In this document: positions 18,148 to 27,001 of the stretch, one piece after another
Layout of the letters: every line of letters starts with the position of its first letter
Position numbering within the stretch: position 1 is the stretch's first letter
Source of the DNA: Micromonospora craniellae
GTDB lineage: Bacteria; Actinomycetota; Actinomycetes; Mycobacteriales; Micromonosporaceae
Assembly: GCF_014764405.1 (NCBI RefSeq)
Contig: NZ_CP061725.1
Location: forward strand, 4,340,001 to 4,404,000
Reading direction: 5' to 3'
DNA length: 64,000 nucleotides
Notes under the pieces: generated by a model
Seen by the model: the letters and a program-made list of their open reading frames with translations, nothing else
Databases searched by the model: none
What the model was told of the DNA's origin: nothing
Translations under genes and position numbers: made by a program

Positions 18148-19685
18148 GCTGCTCTCCACAGCCGGATCACCGCATACGAGCGCCAGGGGCGCCACGCCGC
18201 GGCGTACGCGTCGAGGGTCGTCGGGTCGTCGGGCAGGCCGAGGGCGGCGGCGCCCCGGCGGACCGCCAGGTCGGTGGGGAGGAACGCGTCCGGATCGCCG
18301 AGTACGCGCATCGCCAGGTAACCCGTCGTCCACGGCCCGATGCCCGCCGTGGCGGCCAGTCGCCGCGTGGTCTCCTGCCGGTCACCGCCGGGTGCCAGGT
18401 CGAGCCCGCCGTCGACGACCGCCCGCGCCACCCGCCGGATCGTCTCCCGGCGGCCCACCGGCATCCGGAACCCGGCGTCCGGCACCCGCAGGACCTCCTC
18501 CGCCGTGGGGAACCCACGCAACCACCCCGGTCGGTCCCGCAGGCGGTCGGTGCCGCGATCGCCGTCACCCGCGCCGGCCCGGTCGCCCGGGCTGACCGCG
18601 CCGGCGGGGCTGACCCTGTCGCCTGGGCTGACCCTGTCGTCGGCGGGCGGCGCGTCGGGGATGGCGGCGAGGAGACGGGTGAGGGTGGTGCGGGCCGAGG
18701 CCAGCGAGACCTGTTGCGTGGCGATGGCACGGACGGCCGTCTCGAAGCCGTCCACCGCACGCGGGACGCGGATGCCGGGCTCGGCGGCCACCGCCTCGGC
18801 CAACGCCGGATCGGCGCCGAGGGTCTGGTCCACCGCGACCGGGTCCGCGTCGAGGTCGAACAGGTGCCGGCACCGGGCCACCGCCGGAGCCAGGTCCCGC
18901 AGGTCGGTCAGGCGCAGCGTGGCCAGCACGTACCCGTCAGCCGGGGTCAGGACGGCCTCGCCCGGGCCGTGGGGCAGCCGCAACCCCCGGTGGTACGTCC
19001 CGTCGCGCACCTCGTCCACCCCGGGCAGCGTGCGCCGGGCGAGGAAGTCGAGCAGCGCGGCGGCGTGCAGCGGTGGACGGTACGCCAACCGCACGGTGAC
19101 CGTCCCCGCCCCGCCCGTGGCGGGCTTCCGGGCGCTGCGCAGCTGGGACGGGGGTACCCCGAAGACGTCGCGGACGGTGTCGTTGAACTGCCGTACGCTG
19201 CCGAACCCGGCGGCGAAGGCGATCTCGGCCAGGCCCAGCCCGGTGGTCTCGATCAACGTCCGGGCGCTCTGTGCCCGCTGCGCCCGCGCCAGGGCGAGCG
19301 GCCCCGCGCCGAGTTCCGCCCGGAGCATCCGGTGCAGGTGCCGTTCGGTGTACCCGAGTCGGGCCGCCAGCCCCGGCACGCCGTCGCGGTCGACCACGCC
19401 GTCGGCGATCAGCCGCATCGCCCGACCCACCACGTCGGCGCGGGCGTCCCACTCCGGCGAGCCGGGGGAGGCGTCCGGACGGCACCGTCGGCACGCCCGC
19501 AGACCGGCCCGCTGGGCCGCCGCCGAGGACGGGAAGAACCGGACGTTGCGCCGCTTCGGGGTCACCGCCGGACAGGACGGCCGGCAGTAGATCCCGGTCG
19601 ACGTCACGCCGGTGTAGAACCAGCCGTCGAACCGCTGGTCACGGCTGTCGACGGCCCGGTAGCACCGCTCGAAGTCCAGCTCCAC
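18144..19685 (-). CDS. Ada-type regulator fused to AlkA DNA glycosylase
   Basis: A fusion that both senses and repairs alkylation damage. Domains in order: Ada N-terminal zinc domain with ligands in GIYCRPSCPAV and LRACRRCRPDA (the methyl-phosphotriester-accepting cysteine is in YCRPSC); AraC-type HTH (LGYTERHLHRMLRAELG and FGSVRQFNDTVRDVFGVPPSQLR); AlkA N-domain; HhH-GPD glycosylase with GIGPWTTGYLAMRVLGDPDAFLPTDLAV, where the aspartate of PTD is the catalytic residue. A Gly/Asp/Val/Ser/Pro-rich linker inside the glycosylase region is repetitive at DNA level (about 18585-18640). Start chosen at GTG 19685 (VELDFERC); a longer reading frame extends upstream through an intergenic repeat and is unlikely. 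Coupled to ogt. Confidence 0.9.
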   Translation of the reverse strand: MELDFERCYRAVDSRDQRFDGWFYTGVTSTGIYCRPSCPAVTPKRRNVRFFPSSAAAQRAGLRACRRCRPDASPGSPEWDARADVVGRAMRLIADGVVDRDGVPGLAARLGYTERHLHRMLRAELGAGPLALARAQRAQSARTLIETTGLGLAEIAFAAGFGSVRQFNDTVRDVFGVPPSQLRSARKPATGGAGTVTVRLAYRPPLHAAALLDFLARRTLPGVDEVRDGTYHRGLRLPHGPGEAVLTPADGYVLATLRLTDLRDLAPAVARCRHLFDLDADPVAVDQTLGADPALAEAVAAEPGIRVPRAVDGFETAVRAIATQQVSLASARTTLTRLLAAIPDAPPADDRVSPGDRVSPAGAVSPGDRAGAGDGDRGTDRLRDRPGWLRGFPTAEEVLRVPDAGFRMPVGRRETIRRVARAVVDGGLDLAPGGDRQETTRRLAATAGIGPWTTGYLAMRVLGDPDAFLPTDLAVRRGAAALGLPDDPTTLDAYAAAWRPWRSYAVIRLWRAA

Positions 19686-19741
19686 GTCACCGATGATGCG
19701 CCCATCCGCCGACTCCGGCTGGCGGAATTCGGACCCGGTCG

Positions 19742-19794
19742 TAAGGAGGGGTCCCCTGCTAACGCCTCGTGCATAGGAAGGGTCCCTTCCTAAC
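19742..19794. repeat. REP-like palindromic intergenic repeat, copy 1
   Basis: Two imperfect palindromes (AGGAGGGGTCCCCTGCT and AGGAAGGGTCCCTTCCT) flank the spacer CGCCTCGTGCAT. The spacer is the reverse complement of the loop in the second copy at 60348-60395, so the two copies are in opposite orientation. It lies between the ada-alkA start and a divergent hypothetical gene. From memory, similar elements are widespread between genes in Micromonosporaceae. Confidence 0.75.
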
Positions 19795-19894
19795 ATCGGC
19801 ACCCGCAACGGGATGCGGAAGGTGGTGGGGTGGCGGGGAAAGTGTCGGTTGTGGTCGGTAGCGTGCGGCCACCAACTCAAGAAGGGGCGCGGTG

Positions 19895-20371
19895 ATGGCG
19901 AGCGTGGCGGGTCGGGCGTCGGCGTCGAGGCAGGGGCACCCTCCGCTGGACGAGGCCGTCCTCCAACGCTTCTACGAGCGGATGCGCGTGGTCGCCCCGG
20001 CGGCGGTCGGCGCCATCGAGCGGGACCGTGCCGACGACCCGGGTCGCGCCTTCGGCGACACCGCCTGCGGGCGGCTGATGCGGTCGCTGGACCGCGATGG
20101 CGTACGGGCCCTGGGCATGTGGGTGCACCACTGGTGCATGCGCTTCTACGACGACGACACCCGGGCCGCGCTGCGGCTGCTCCGGGAGATCGCCACCCGG
20201 CCGACGCTGGGCTGGACGGCCGACGAGGTGCACTGGATGCTCGGCGAGTCGCACGGCGCCGACCCGACCGCAGCGGCCCGGTTCACGCTGCCGCTGGCCG
20301 CCGCGGCAGAGTTGGCTCCGGGTGCGCTGCGGATCGACACGCTGGTGCCCCGGCAGACCCGGCGAAGCTGA
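19895..20371 (+). CDS. Hypothetical protein, small helical
   Basis: A 158-residue protein with no family I recognise. It is predicted mainly helical and soluble: an acidic/basic N-terminal part (LDEAVLQRFYERMRVVAPAAV), a central tryptophan-rich segment (VRALGMWVHHWCMRFYDDDTRAALRLL) and an Ala-rich tail. There is no signal peptide or membrane segment. GAAGGGG upstream serves as ribosome-binding site for the ATG; a GTG directly before is an alternative. It precedes ychF by 46 bases on the same strand and may be co-transcribed with it. Codon usage matches the chromosome, so it is likely a genuine lineage-specific gene. Confidence 0.7.
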   Translation: MASVAGRASASRQGHPPLDEAVLQRFYERMRVVAPAAVGAIERDRADDPGRAFGDTACGRLMRSLDRDGVRALGMWVHHWCMRFYDDDTRAALRLLREIATRPTLGWTADEVHWMLGESHGADPTAAARFTLPLAAAAELAPGALRIDTLVPRQTRRS

Positions 20372-20417
20372 CCACCGCTGACCGTGCTCGGCGGGTCACG
20401 GCGTAAGCTGGCTCGTC

Positions 20418-21503
<1,086 letters not shown>

Positions 21504-21516
21504 CCTCGGCCCGGAT

Positions 21517-21569
21517 CGTGGCAGTGCAGCTGGTCCGGACCCGGCGTGTCGAACAGCCACACTGCCACG
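21517..21569 (+). terminator. Hairpin after ychF
   Basis: CGTGGCAGTG (21517-21526) pairs perfectly with CACTGCCACG (21560-21569); the loop is 33 bases long and includes the small palindrome GTCCGGAC. It begins 14 bases after the ychF stop. The long loop makes it less typical, but the ten-base perfect stem is unlikely to be chance. Confidence 0.5.
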
Positions 21570-21650
21570 CTGGGGAAGCGTGACAGCCCGTCAGTCTGCT
21601 TCGCGATTGAGCTGTGACAGAGGGTGATCACCCGGCCTAGGGTCGCGGGT

Positions 21651-22589
21651 ATGCAACCGACCCCAGGCACCCTTCAGGGACCCCCGCCCGCACACCCGGG
21701 GCTGACCGCGCGACTCGTCCAGCTGTCCGCGACCGATCAGATCGTCGCCGACGCCGTGGCGTCACTCAACGCCGGCCAGCCCACGCCGCTCTGCGTCGGG
21801 CTTCTCGACACCCCGGTCGGCAGCGACTACCTGCCGGCCGCCAACATGATCGTCCTCTCCGCCAAGTACGCCGGTCCGGCGCTCGGCGTCATCGCCGACA
21901 AGCTGATCCTCTACCGGCTGACCGCCCGACTCGACCAGCTCCCCGTGAATGTGGCCGACCCGGTCGCGCTCCAGGCGTTCAACGTGCGACAGGAACACCT
22001 GTGGCGGCTGGCGAATCCGGCACCGGCTTCCGTACCTCCCGGGATGCTCCGGTTCTACCAGGGCACCAACCGCGAGAACTTCTTCTCCGGGCCCGGCTGC
22101 ATCTCGGTCGTGGGACTCGATCCGGGCAAGGCCGGTGGTGGTATCGGCTGCAAGCGGTGGGAGAAGCACATCGTCGCCGCGGAGTACAAGGACCAGGGTT
22201 GGCACACCGTCACGCTCAGCTTCGAGGTGGCGCTCTCCTACGCGCGGCAGCACACCGAGTGGGCCATGGGTATGAAGGAGCACGAGCCCGCCCTCCAGGA
22301 CGTGGCGGAGTGCGGCGGTCTCGTCCTGCGCTTCGACGTGCCGGAGGCCAGCATTGCCGGCAACGACCGGTGGCGCCAGGACAAGAGCGGTGACAGCAAC
22401 AACTTCCAGACCCTGGAGGTGATCCCGCCGGGCCAGATCCAGGTGGTCGAGGAACTGGCCGTGCCTGGACCGTTGACGAAGGTCGCGCCGCCGCCGATGG
22501 CCGCCCAGATCCCGGCGGTGCAGCGGCAGGCGACCGCCGCCCCGCAGAGCGGCGCCAAGCGGCGGGCCTACCCGACGAACTTCTCCTGA
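21651..22589 (+). CDS. Hypothetical protein, possible ADP-ribosyltransferase-like fold
   Basis: A 312-residue protein I cannot assign to a named family. Features recall mono-ADP-ribosyltransferase/PARP-like folds: RFYQGTNRENFFSGPG followed by GLDPGK (compare hYxGTxxxNF...GL), then TVTLSFEVALSYARQH (compare S/T-x-S with xxALxYA), and later FQTLEVIPPGQIQVVEEL (compare the catalytic E in xEVxxPPGxxFxV). The order and spacing fit, but the first motif has Q where PARPs have H. The N-terminal third (AQPTPLCVGLLDTPVGSD) is unknown and the C-terminus is a Pro/Ala/Gln-rich tail. No signal peptide is present. The ATG at 21651 is preferred to the upstream ATG at 21624. Neighbours give no clue; the gene ends convergently with a SanA-like gene. 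Confidence 0.6.
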   Translation: MQPTPGTLQGPPPAHPGLTARLVQLSATDQIVADAVASLNAGQPTPLCVGLLDTPVGSDYLPAANMIVLSAKYAGPALGVIADKLILYRLTARLDQLPVNVADPVALQAFNVRQEHLWRLANPAPASVPPGMLRFYQGTNRENFFSGPGCISVVGLDPGKAGGGIGCKRWEKHIVAAEYKDQGWHTVTLSFEVALSYARQHTEWAMGMKEHEPALQDVAECGGLVLRFDVPEASIAGNDRWRQDKSGDSNNFQTLEVIPPGQIQVVEELAVPGPLTKVAPPPMAAQIPAVQRQATAAPQSGAKRRAYPTNFS

Positions 22590-22609
22590 GGCAGCGGTGC
22601 GGCAGGTTG

Positions 22610-23332
22610 TCAGCCGGCGCGCAGCGCGTCGTCGAGGGCGGTCTCGCGCTCGCCCAGGTGCACCGGGTCGCGGCCGGAGAGGACGTCCACCGCCGCCTTC
22701 AGGCCCGCGCCGTACTCGCGGGTCGAGCTGATCCGCCAGGTCCGGCTGTTCAGCTCCCGCATCGTCACGTCGCCCACACCGTTGGCGTCGACGCCGAGAT
22801 GACGGCAGACCGTGACGGCCCGGTCCAGGTGGAACGACTGGGTGACCACGGTCGCGCGCTCCACGCCGAAGACCCGCTTGGCGCGGGCGCAGGAGTCGTA
22901 CGTGTCGAATCCGGCGTGGTCGAGCACCACCTTGTCGGCGGGTACGCCCCGGTCGACGAGCCAGCGTTGCATCGCCTGCGGCTCGTTGTACTCGTGGTGC
23001 ATGTTGTCGCCGGAGACGAGGATCGCCCGCACCTTGCCGGTGGCGTACAGCTCGCGGGCGATCTCCAGCCGGGCGCTGAGGAACGGCGACGGGGTGCCGT
23101 CCGGCTGGACCCGGGTGCCCAGCACCAGGGCGACGGGGGCCTCGGGCACCGCCTCGGCGGTGTACGTGTGCCCGTCGGCGCCGGAACGGATCCAACCGGT
23201 GCTGGCCCAGGCTCCGGTCGTGACCAGCACCACGCCGGCCGTGCCGGCGAGCACCGCACGGCGCAGCCAGCGGCCCCGGCCGTTCTCCCTGACCCGGCGT
23301 AGTCCGGCTGACACGGCGGTACGGATCGGCAT
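22610..23332 (-). CDS. SanA/YdcF-like DUF218 membrane-anchored protein
   Basis: A DUF218-family envelope protein related to SanA (vancomycin sensitivity at high temperature in E. coli) and YdcF. One N-terminal membrane anchor is visible (RAVLAGTAGVVLVTTGAWAS), followed by an extracytoplasmic domain starting PVALVLGTRVQPDGTPSPFLSARLEIA. It contains ILVSGDNMHHEYNEPQAMQRWLVDRGVPADKVVLDHAGFDTYDSCARAKRVFGV and VTQSFHLDRAVTVCRHLGV, the conserved acidic and histidine pockets of the family. The ATG at 23332 (MPIRTAVSAG) is chosen over an upstream one at 23365. The activity of the family is not firmly known; a role in wall precursor or lipid handling is usually assumed. Confidence 0.85.
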   Translation of the reverse strand: MPIRTAVSAGLRRVRENGRGRWLRRAVLAGTAGVVLVTTGAWASTGWIRSGADGHTYTAEAVPEAPVALVLGTRVQPDGTPSPFLSARLEIARELYATGKVRAILVSGDNMHHEYNEPQAMQRWLVDRGVPADKVVLDHAGFDTYDSCARAKRVFGVERATVVTQSFHLDRAVTVCRHLGVDANGVGDVTMRELNSRTWRISSTREYGAGLKAAVDVLSGRDPVHLGERETALDDALRAG

Positions 23333-23562
23333 GTGATCGATTATCCCAGCCCGTGGCGAGGCCACTCCCCGCGCCGGTGCTGGTGCCCGTGGCGTCGGTA
23401 CAGAGGTGTGGGCGCGCTTTCGAGCTGATGGCGCGAACGGATCACCGACCGGCCCACCCGGTGGCGAGCCGCCGGCCTGGGTGATGCCCTGAACGGTTCA
23501 GCTCAACAGGGGCCGTAGGGGGCGAGCTTCCGGGCCCGACGTACCCGTTGGGGCTGGTGGGT

Positions 23563-23607
23563 GGTGCGGGCACGAAGCGACACGACGGGCCGTTCCGTGC
23601 CCGCACC
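23563..23607 (-). terminator. Hairpin after the methyltransferase gene
   Basis: A perfect 12-base stem (23563-23574 with 23596-23607, GGTGCGGGCACG and its complement) with a 21-base loop sits six bases past the stop of the minus-strand methyltransferase. It is the strongest hairpin in this intergenic stretch. Confidence 0.65.
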
Positions 23608-23612
23608 GGTCG

Positions 23613-24350
23613 TCAGCCGAGCCGATAGACGGAGACGTGCGAGGTGCTCTCCGCCCCGAACGCCGAGCGATCCCAGCCGGCGTACCGTTCGGCGAGGTGG
23701 AAGCCGGCCTGGGCCGCCATCTCGTCGATCTGCTCTGGCCACATGTACCGCATGGCGAACGGGTGCAGGTGTACCCCGGTGCCGTCGAAGGTGACGGTCT
23801 GCCGGAGGAACGTCTGCGCCTCGCGGTCGTACCGGTGCAACCGGATGGCGGCCGAGTTCTCGGTCACCTCCCAGGGCCGTACCTGCTCGTCCCGGTCGAT
23901 GTCCGCCTGGTCGGGCACGTACGTCTCGATGACGAACGCCCCGCCCGGTTCCAGCACCCGCGCGACGTTGCGGAAGCAGTCCGCCTGCCGTTCCTCGCGG
24001 GTCAGGTTGAACAGCGTGTTGAAGACCAGGAACACCAGCCGGTACGGCCCGGTGACCCCGGGTACGTCTGCCATGTCGCCGATGGACACGGGGATGTCCG
24101 TGCCGCCCGGCTTGTCGCGCAGTTTCGCGACCATCTCGGGTGACCCCTCCACCCCCTCGACGGCGCAGCCGTGCGCGGCGAGCGGAAGGGCCACCCGGCC
24201 GGTGCCGATGGCGAGTTCCAACGCCCGGCCGTCACCGGTCAGGTCGGCGAGGAACGCCACAGCCGGCATCGGGTCGGGCAGCCCGCCGGGCAGGTCGTAG
24301 GTGTCGGCCCAGAACCGACCGAAGTGCCCCGGGTCGTCGAAGACCGACAT
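23613..24350 (-). CDS. SAM-dependent class I methyltransferase
   Basis: A 245-residue protein with a Rossmann-like methyltransferase core: LELAIGTGRVALPLA (motif I, ExGxGxG variant), VEGVEGSPEMVAKL (acidic end of beta 2), YRLVFLVFNTLFNL (motif with the family NTLFNL) and VLEPGGAFVIETY. It resembles the Methyltransf_25 group, whose substrates are mostly small molecules. The substrate is unknown. Codon usage matches the chromosome. It stands alone, with a strong hairpin behind it and about 250 bases of non-coding sequence before the lower-GC island begins. Confidence 0.85.
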   Translation of the reverse strand: MSVFDDPGHFGRFWADTYDLPGGLPDPMPAVAFLADLTGDGRALELAIGTGRVALPLAAHGCAVEGVEGSPEMVAKLRDKPGGTDIPVSIGDMADVPGVTGPYRLVFLVFNTLFNLTREERQADCFRNVARVLEPGGAFVIETYVPDQADIDRDEQVRPWEVTENSAAIRLHRYDREAQTFLRQTVTFDGTGVHLHPFAMRYMWPEQIDEMAAQAGFHLAERYAGWDRSAFGAESTSHVSVYRLG

Positions 24351-24600
24351 CAGCGGCCTCCGGTGGTGCTAGCGGCGCCGTAGGGCGCCTCGATCGTGGG
24401 AATCCACGTACTCACGAAGCCTCGTTTCGACGAAGTCGGTGACTGTGGGGCGCTCAACGCGCTCCGGTTCCCTCAACCAACCCCGTGAGGACGTACGGCG
24501 GCAATCGAATGTTACCGACGCCGACAGGACCGGCTACCGACCTTGACGCCCGCCGACGACGGGGTGGTGCGGGCTCCAACGTCCGACCGTAACCGCACAG

Positions 24601-25167
24601 TCACCTTGTTGGGTTCAGGTCGTCGTAGTCCAAGAGGCCGTGCTCCATCACATGCTGACGGAACCCGCCGGGACCGAAGGGTAAGTAGTACTTACCTTCC
24701 AGCAGGTTGTCGGCCAGCTCTTCGACCATCGTCACCGTCAGTTTCTTTCTACGAATCGCGTCACAGAGCAACGGAACGGTCGCTGTGACCTGGATGCCGT
24801 ATTCTGTCGCGATCCTGCGCGGAACGGCGTCGTCAATCACCACTTCGCATTTGTATACCTGACCCATGGCGAGAACGCCGCATTCGCCGACGTTCTTTCT
24901 GCCATCGACCAGCAGGTTCTCGTAACGGGCGAACGCTTCGATTAAATCGGTGCTGGTCGATCGGTGGACGTGGATCCAATCGGCATCGAGTACGGAGCGC
25001 ACGGCTGAGAGGTGCTGGGTGGATTCGTTCAGTTCGCGTTCGACGCTATCTGGAATATAGACCGGGCGCTCGCCGGAGAGGAAACGAATGACTCCCAGCC
25101 AACCTTGCGCCGCGAAGTGTCGTAATGGGCCAGTGTCGAATACCAAGGCGTCCTTGGGTACGGTCAC
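24601..25167 (-). CDS. PIN-like nuclease domain protein, partner of the XRE-ImmA protein
   Basis: A 188-residue protein with PIN-fold hallmarks: LVFDTGPLRHFAAQ (first aspartate, residue 11), PDSVERELNE (acidic residue near 43-45), GECGVLAMG (glutamate 95) and VVIDDAVPRRIATEYGI (aspartates 112-113). These four acidic positions form the metal site of PIN ribonucleases, which are often the toxin part of toxin-antitoxin pairs. The start is a GTG overlapping the stop of the upstream XRE-ImmA gene (GTGA), so the two are co-translated. GC content is visibly lower than in the flanks. RNA substrate and toxicity are inference from the family, not shown here. Confidence 0.8.
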   Translation of the reverse strand: MTVPKDALVFDTGPLRHFAAQGWLGVIRFLSGERPVYIPDSVERELNESTQHLSAVRSVLDADWIHVHRSTSTDLIEAFARYENLLVDGRKNVGECGVLAMGQVYKCEVVIDDAVPRRIATEYGIQVTATVPLLCDAIRRKKLTVTMVEELADNLLEGKYYLPFGPGGFRQHVMEHGLLDYDDLNPTR

Positions 25168-26300
25168 GAGACGAAGTCCCAGATCTCATCGGCACGCCGC
25201 TCGCGAACAGCCGGGAGATCCGTCTCGTCAAAAGTGCCTTGAAGGAGGTCGAGTGCCCGCTCGCGGCTGATCCGCTCATCGCGCACCAGCCGCAGTACCG
25301 CACGGGCGAAAGGCCGGGGAACCGTTGTCCCGGTCATTTCTTCAAGGGGTATGTTCAGGTTCAGGTCAAGAATGTCGGTCTGTGTAGTGCGGTATCCGCG
25401 CACGGCGGCGACTGTCTCGCTGCTGGCTAGTCCTAGTTCCTTTAAACGCGTAGCAAGGGTGGCCATATCGACCCGGAACGCACTTGCAAGAAGAATTGCC
25501 GCAGTGCGCTCCCCGGATCGTTTGAACTTTTCACTCCACTGCTGACTGACTACTTCGCGAGGCAGCAACAATGCCCGAGCGAAGCGATCGAGGCGTGACT
25601 CCATTGGGATGTCGGGATGGTTCGCCACTCGCCAGTCAACGGTGTACGGATCTGCGATCAGGTAATGGCCGAACTCGTGTGCCAATGCGAGCCTTCTGCG
25701 GCCAACCTTCATGTGACTGTTGACGAGACTCACACCTCCGCGGGGCAACAAGATTGTCCCGGCGTCAGCGGTGTCGTGCCCAATGTCGCGTGAGAACGCC
25801 AGGAGCCCGACCTCGGCAACACAGGCGGATAGCTGCCGGATTGGCTCGTCTGCCGGAATTCCCAGCAGATCGCGTGCCTTTGCAGCGAGCACCTCGGCCT
25901 CGGGGGCGGTTGCGGGCCGTGCTATGTCGGCCTCAGCGACCTTGTCGGCGGCATCCAGCTTCAACTCGTCGACCCCCAAGGAGGCCACGAACTGGACCTC
26001 GTTGGCGAACCTCGCGAGCAACGTGTCGATCTGCGAGTCTGCGGTGTCCAGCCCCTGGCTGGACCGATGCGCGACGAGCGCTGGGACAGACTCCTCGAAG
26101 AACGTCGACATGCGGACACCGATCGCAGCGGCGACATCCGCTAGTTCGAGGGCGGTGACCTTGCGAACACCGCTCTCGATCTTGTTCATGACGGTGCGTT
26201 CCAGACCAACTTCCCGTCCGAGGTCATCCTGGCTCAGCCCTGCACGCTTGCGGGCATCTCGGATACGCCCGCCCAGCAGCCGTGCGTCGATGTCAGCCAC
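25164..26300 (-). CDS. XRE-family regulator fused to ImmA/IrrE-type metallopeptidase
   Basis: A 378-residue protein. Residues 8-70 form an XRE/Cro HTH (GRIRDARKRAGLSQDDLGREVGLERTVMNKIESG). Residues ~160-250 form an M78 peptidase domain with the zinc motif HEFGH (208-212) and a downstream glutamate in MESRLDRFARALLLP as a likely third ligand. Such XRE-ImmA proteins act as antitoxins or as regulators that cleave repressors in response to stress, phage or DNA damage; here coupling to a PIN protein points to a toxin-antitoxin or defence role. The GTG at 26300 is chosen because it gives the normal short N-terminus before the HTH. A perfect palindrome sits directly at its ribosome-binding region, suggesting autorepression. 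Confidence 0.88.
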   Translation of the reverse strand: MADIDARLLGGRIRDARKRAGLSQDDLGREVGLERTVMNKIESGVRKVTALELADVAAAIGVRMSTFFEESVPALVAHRSSQGLDTADSQIDTLLARFANEVQFVASLGVDELKLDAADKVAEADIARPATAPEAEVLAAKARDLLGIPADEPIRQLSACVAEVGLLAFSRDIGHDTADAGTILLPRGGVSLVNSHMKVGRRRLALAHEFGHYLIADPYTVDWRVANHPDIPMESRLDRFARALLLPREVVSQQWSEKFKRSGERTAAILLASAFRVDMATLATRLKELGLASSETVAAVRGYRTTQTDILDLNLNIPLEEMTGTTVPRPFARAVLRLVRDERISRERALDLLQGTFDETDLPAVRERRADEIWDFVS

Positions 26301-26302
26301 AG

Positions 26303-26317
26303 GTGCGATTCTCGCAC
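26303..26317. promoter_or_regulatory. Palindrome at the start of the XRE-ImmA/PIN operon
   Basis: GTGCGA and TCGCAC face each other across three bases, three bases upstream of the GTG start, overlapping the translation initiation region. Its location is ideal for autoregulation by the XRE domain. Confidence 0.45.
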
Positions 26318-26387
26318 AGTGCCTCCGATGCGCACAGCTCAATCTGCGGCTCGGTTGGATGCCGATGATGGTGTAGCAGGGCGGCCG

Positions 26388-26993
26388 TCAGGACACTGTC
26401 AGCGGGTTGTCGAGAATCGGCCCCCGCCTGATCGCATGGGCTGGCGGTGTCAGCTTGGGGATACCCCGAAGTTCCACCTGTTCCACCTGCTGTCGTAGCT
26501 CGGGGCTGATCGGCCGGGGCGACGCGACCCGGCCGGGAGCAGGCTCGCGGCTGAGTCTGAGGCCCAGCGAAACCAGCCAACCCGACAGCGAGCTTCGCTT
26601 CAGGTACGAGAAGGTGACCTGGCGGAACTCGGTGAAGTAGCTGAGCAGGAGATCGCGATCAGCGGGACGTACGTCCTCCGCCTCCAACTGACCGGTGATC
26701 GGGGTGATCTCCGTGCCCCGAAGCAGTCGGTAGGCGATCCCCACATCGGTGAAGGTGTGCCGGCGGGTGTTGCGGATGTGCGTCTCGATCACGTCGAGCA
26801 GCACGAGTGCGCCGTTGCTGAACTCGATGTCGCCTGAGAGGAGATCGTCCACCAATGAGTCTCTGAGGTTCCACAGGCGGTTGCGATATCTGCTGTGCTG
26901 CCAGTTGGCGTACTGGAGCAGCACGCCCACGGGCACCAGCGCGGCGGTGGTCAGCAGTACGAACCAGGCTGCTGCGATTGCGCTCATCTCCAA
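26388..26993 (-). CDS. Hypothetical single-pass membrane protein
   Basis: A 201-residue protein of unknown family. Residues ~5-28 form one strong hydrophobic helix (AIAAAWFVLLTTAALVPVGVLLQYANW) followed by basic residues (QHSRYRNRLW), so the bulk lies in the cytoplasm. The cytoplasmic part is mixed charged and helical (SLVDDLLSGDIEFSNGALVLLDVIETHIRNTRRHTF) and includes LLSYFTEFRQVTFSYLKRS. The helix-then-soluble-domain layout recalls membrane-tethered sensors or effectors of defence operons, but no catalytic motif is visible. It starts eight bases after another small membrane-protein gene, so the two are probably one operon. Lower GC than the flanks; located between a PIN/XRE-ImmA pair and a restriction enzyme. 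Confidence 0.7.
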   Translation of the reverse strand: MEMSAIAAAWFVLLTTAALVPVGVLLQYANWQHSRYRNRLWNLRDSLVDDLLSGDIEFSNGALVLLDVIETHIRNTRRHTFTDVGIAYRLLRGTEITPITGQLEAEDVRPADRDLLLSYFTEFRQVTFSYLKRSSLSGWLVSLGLRLSREPAPGRVASPRPISPELRQQVEQVELRGIPKLTPPAHAIRRGPILDNPLTVS

Positions 26994-27001
26994 GCCTCCT
27001 C

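Noticed and set aside
24351..24600. Possible small gene or attachment site at the left edge of the low-GC region
   Set aside because: No supported start/ribosome-binding-site combination and no tRNA or direct repeat found; treated as plain intergenic sequence.
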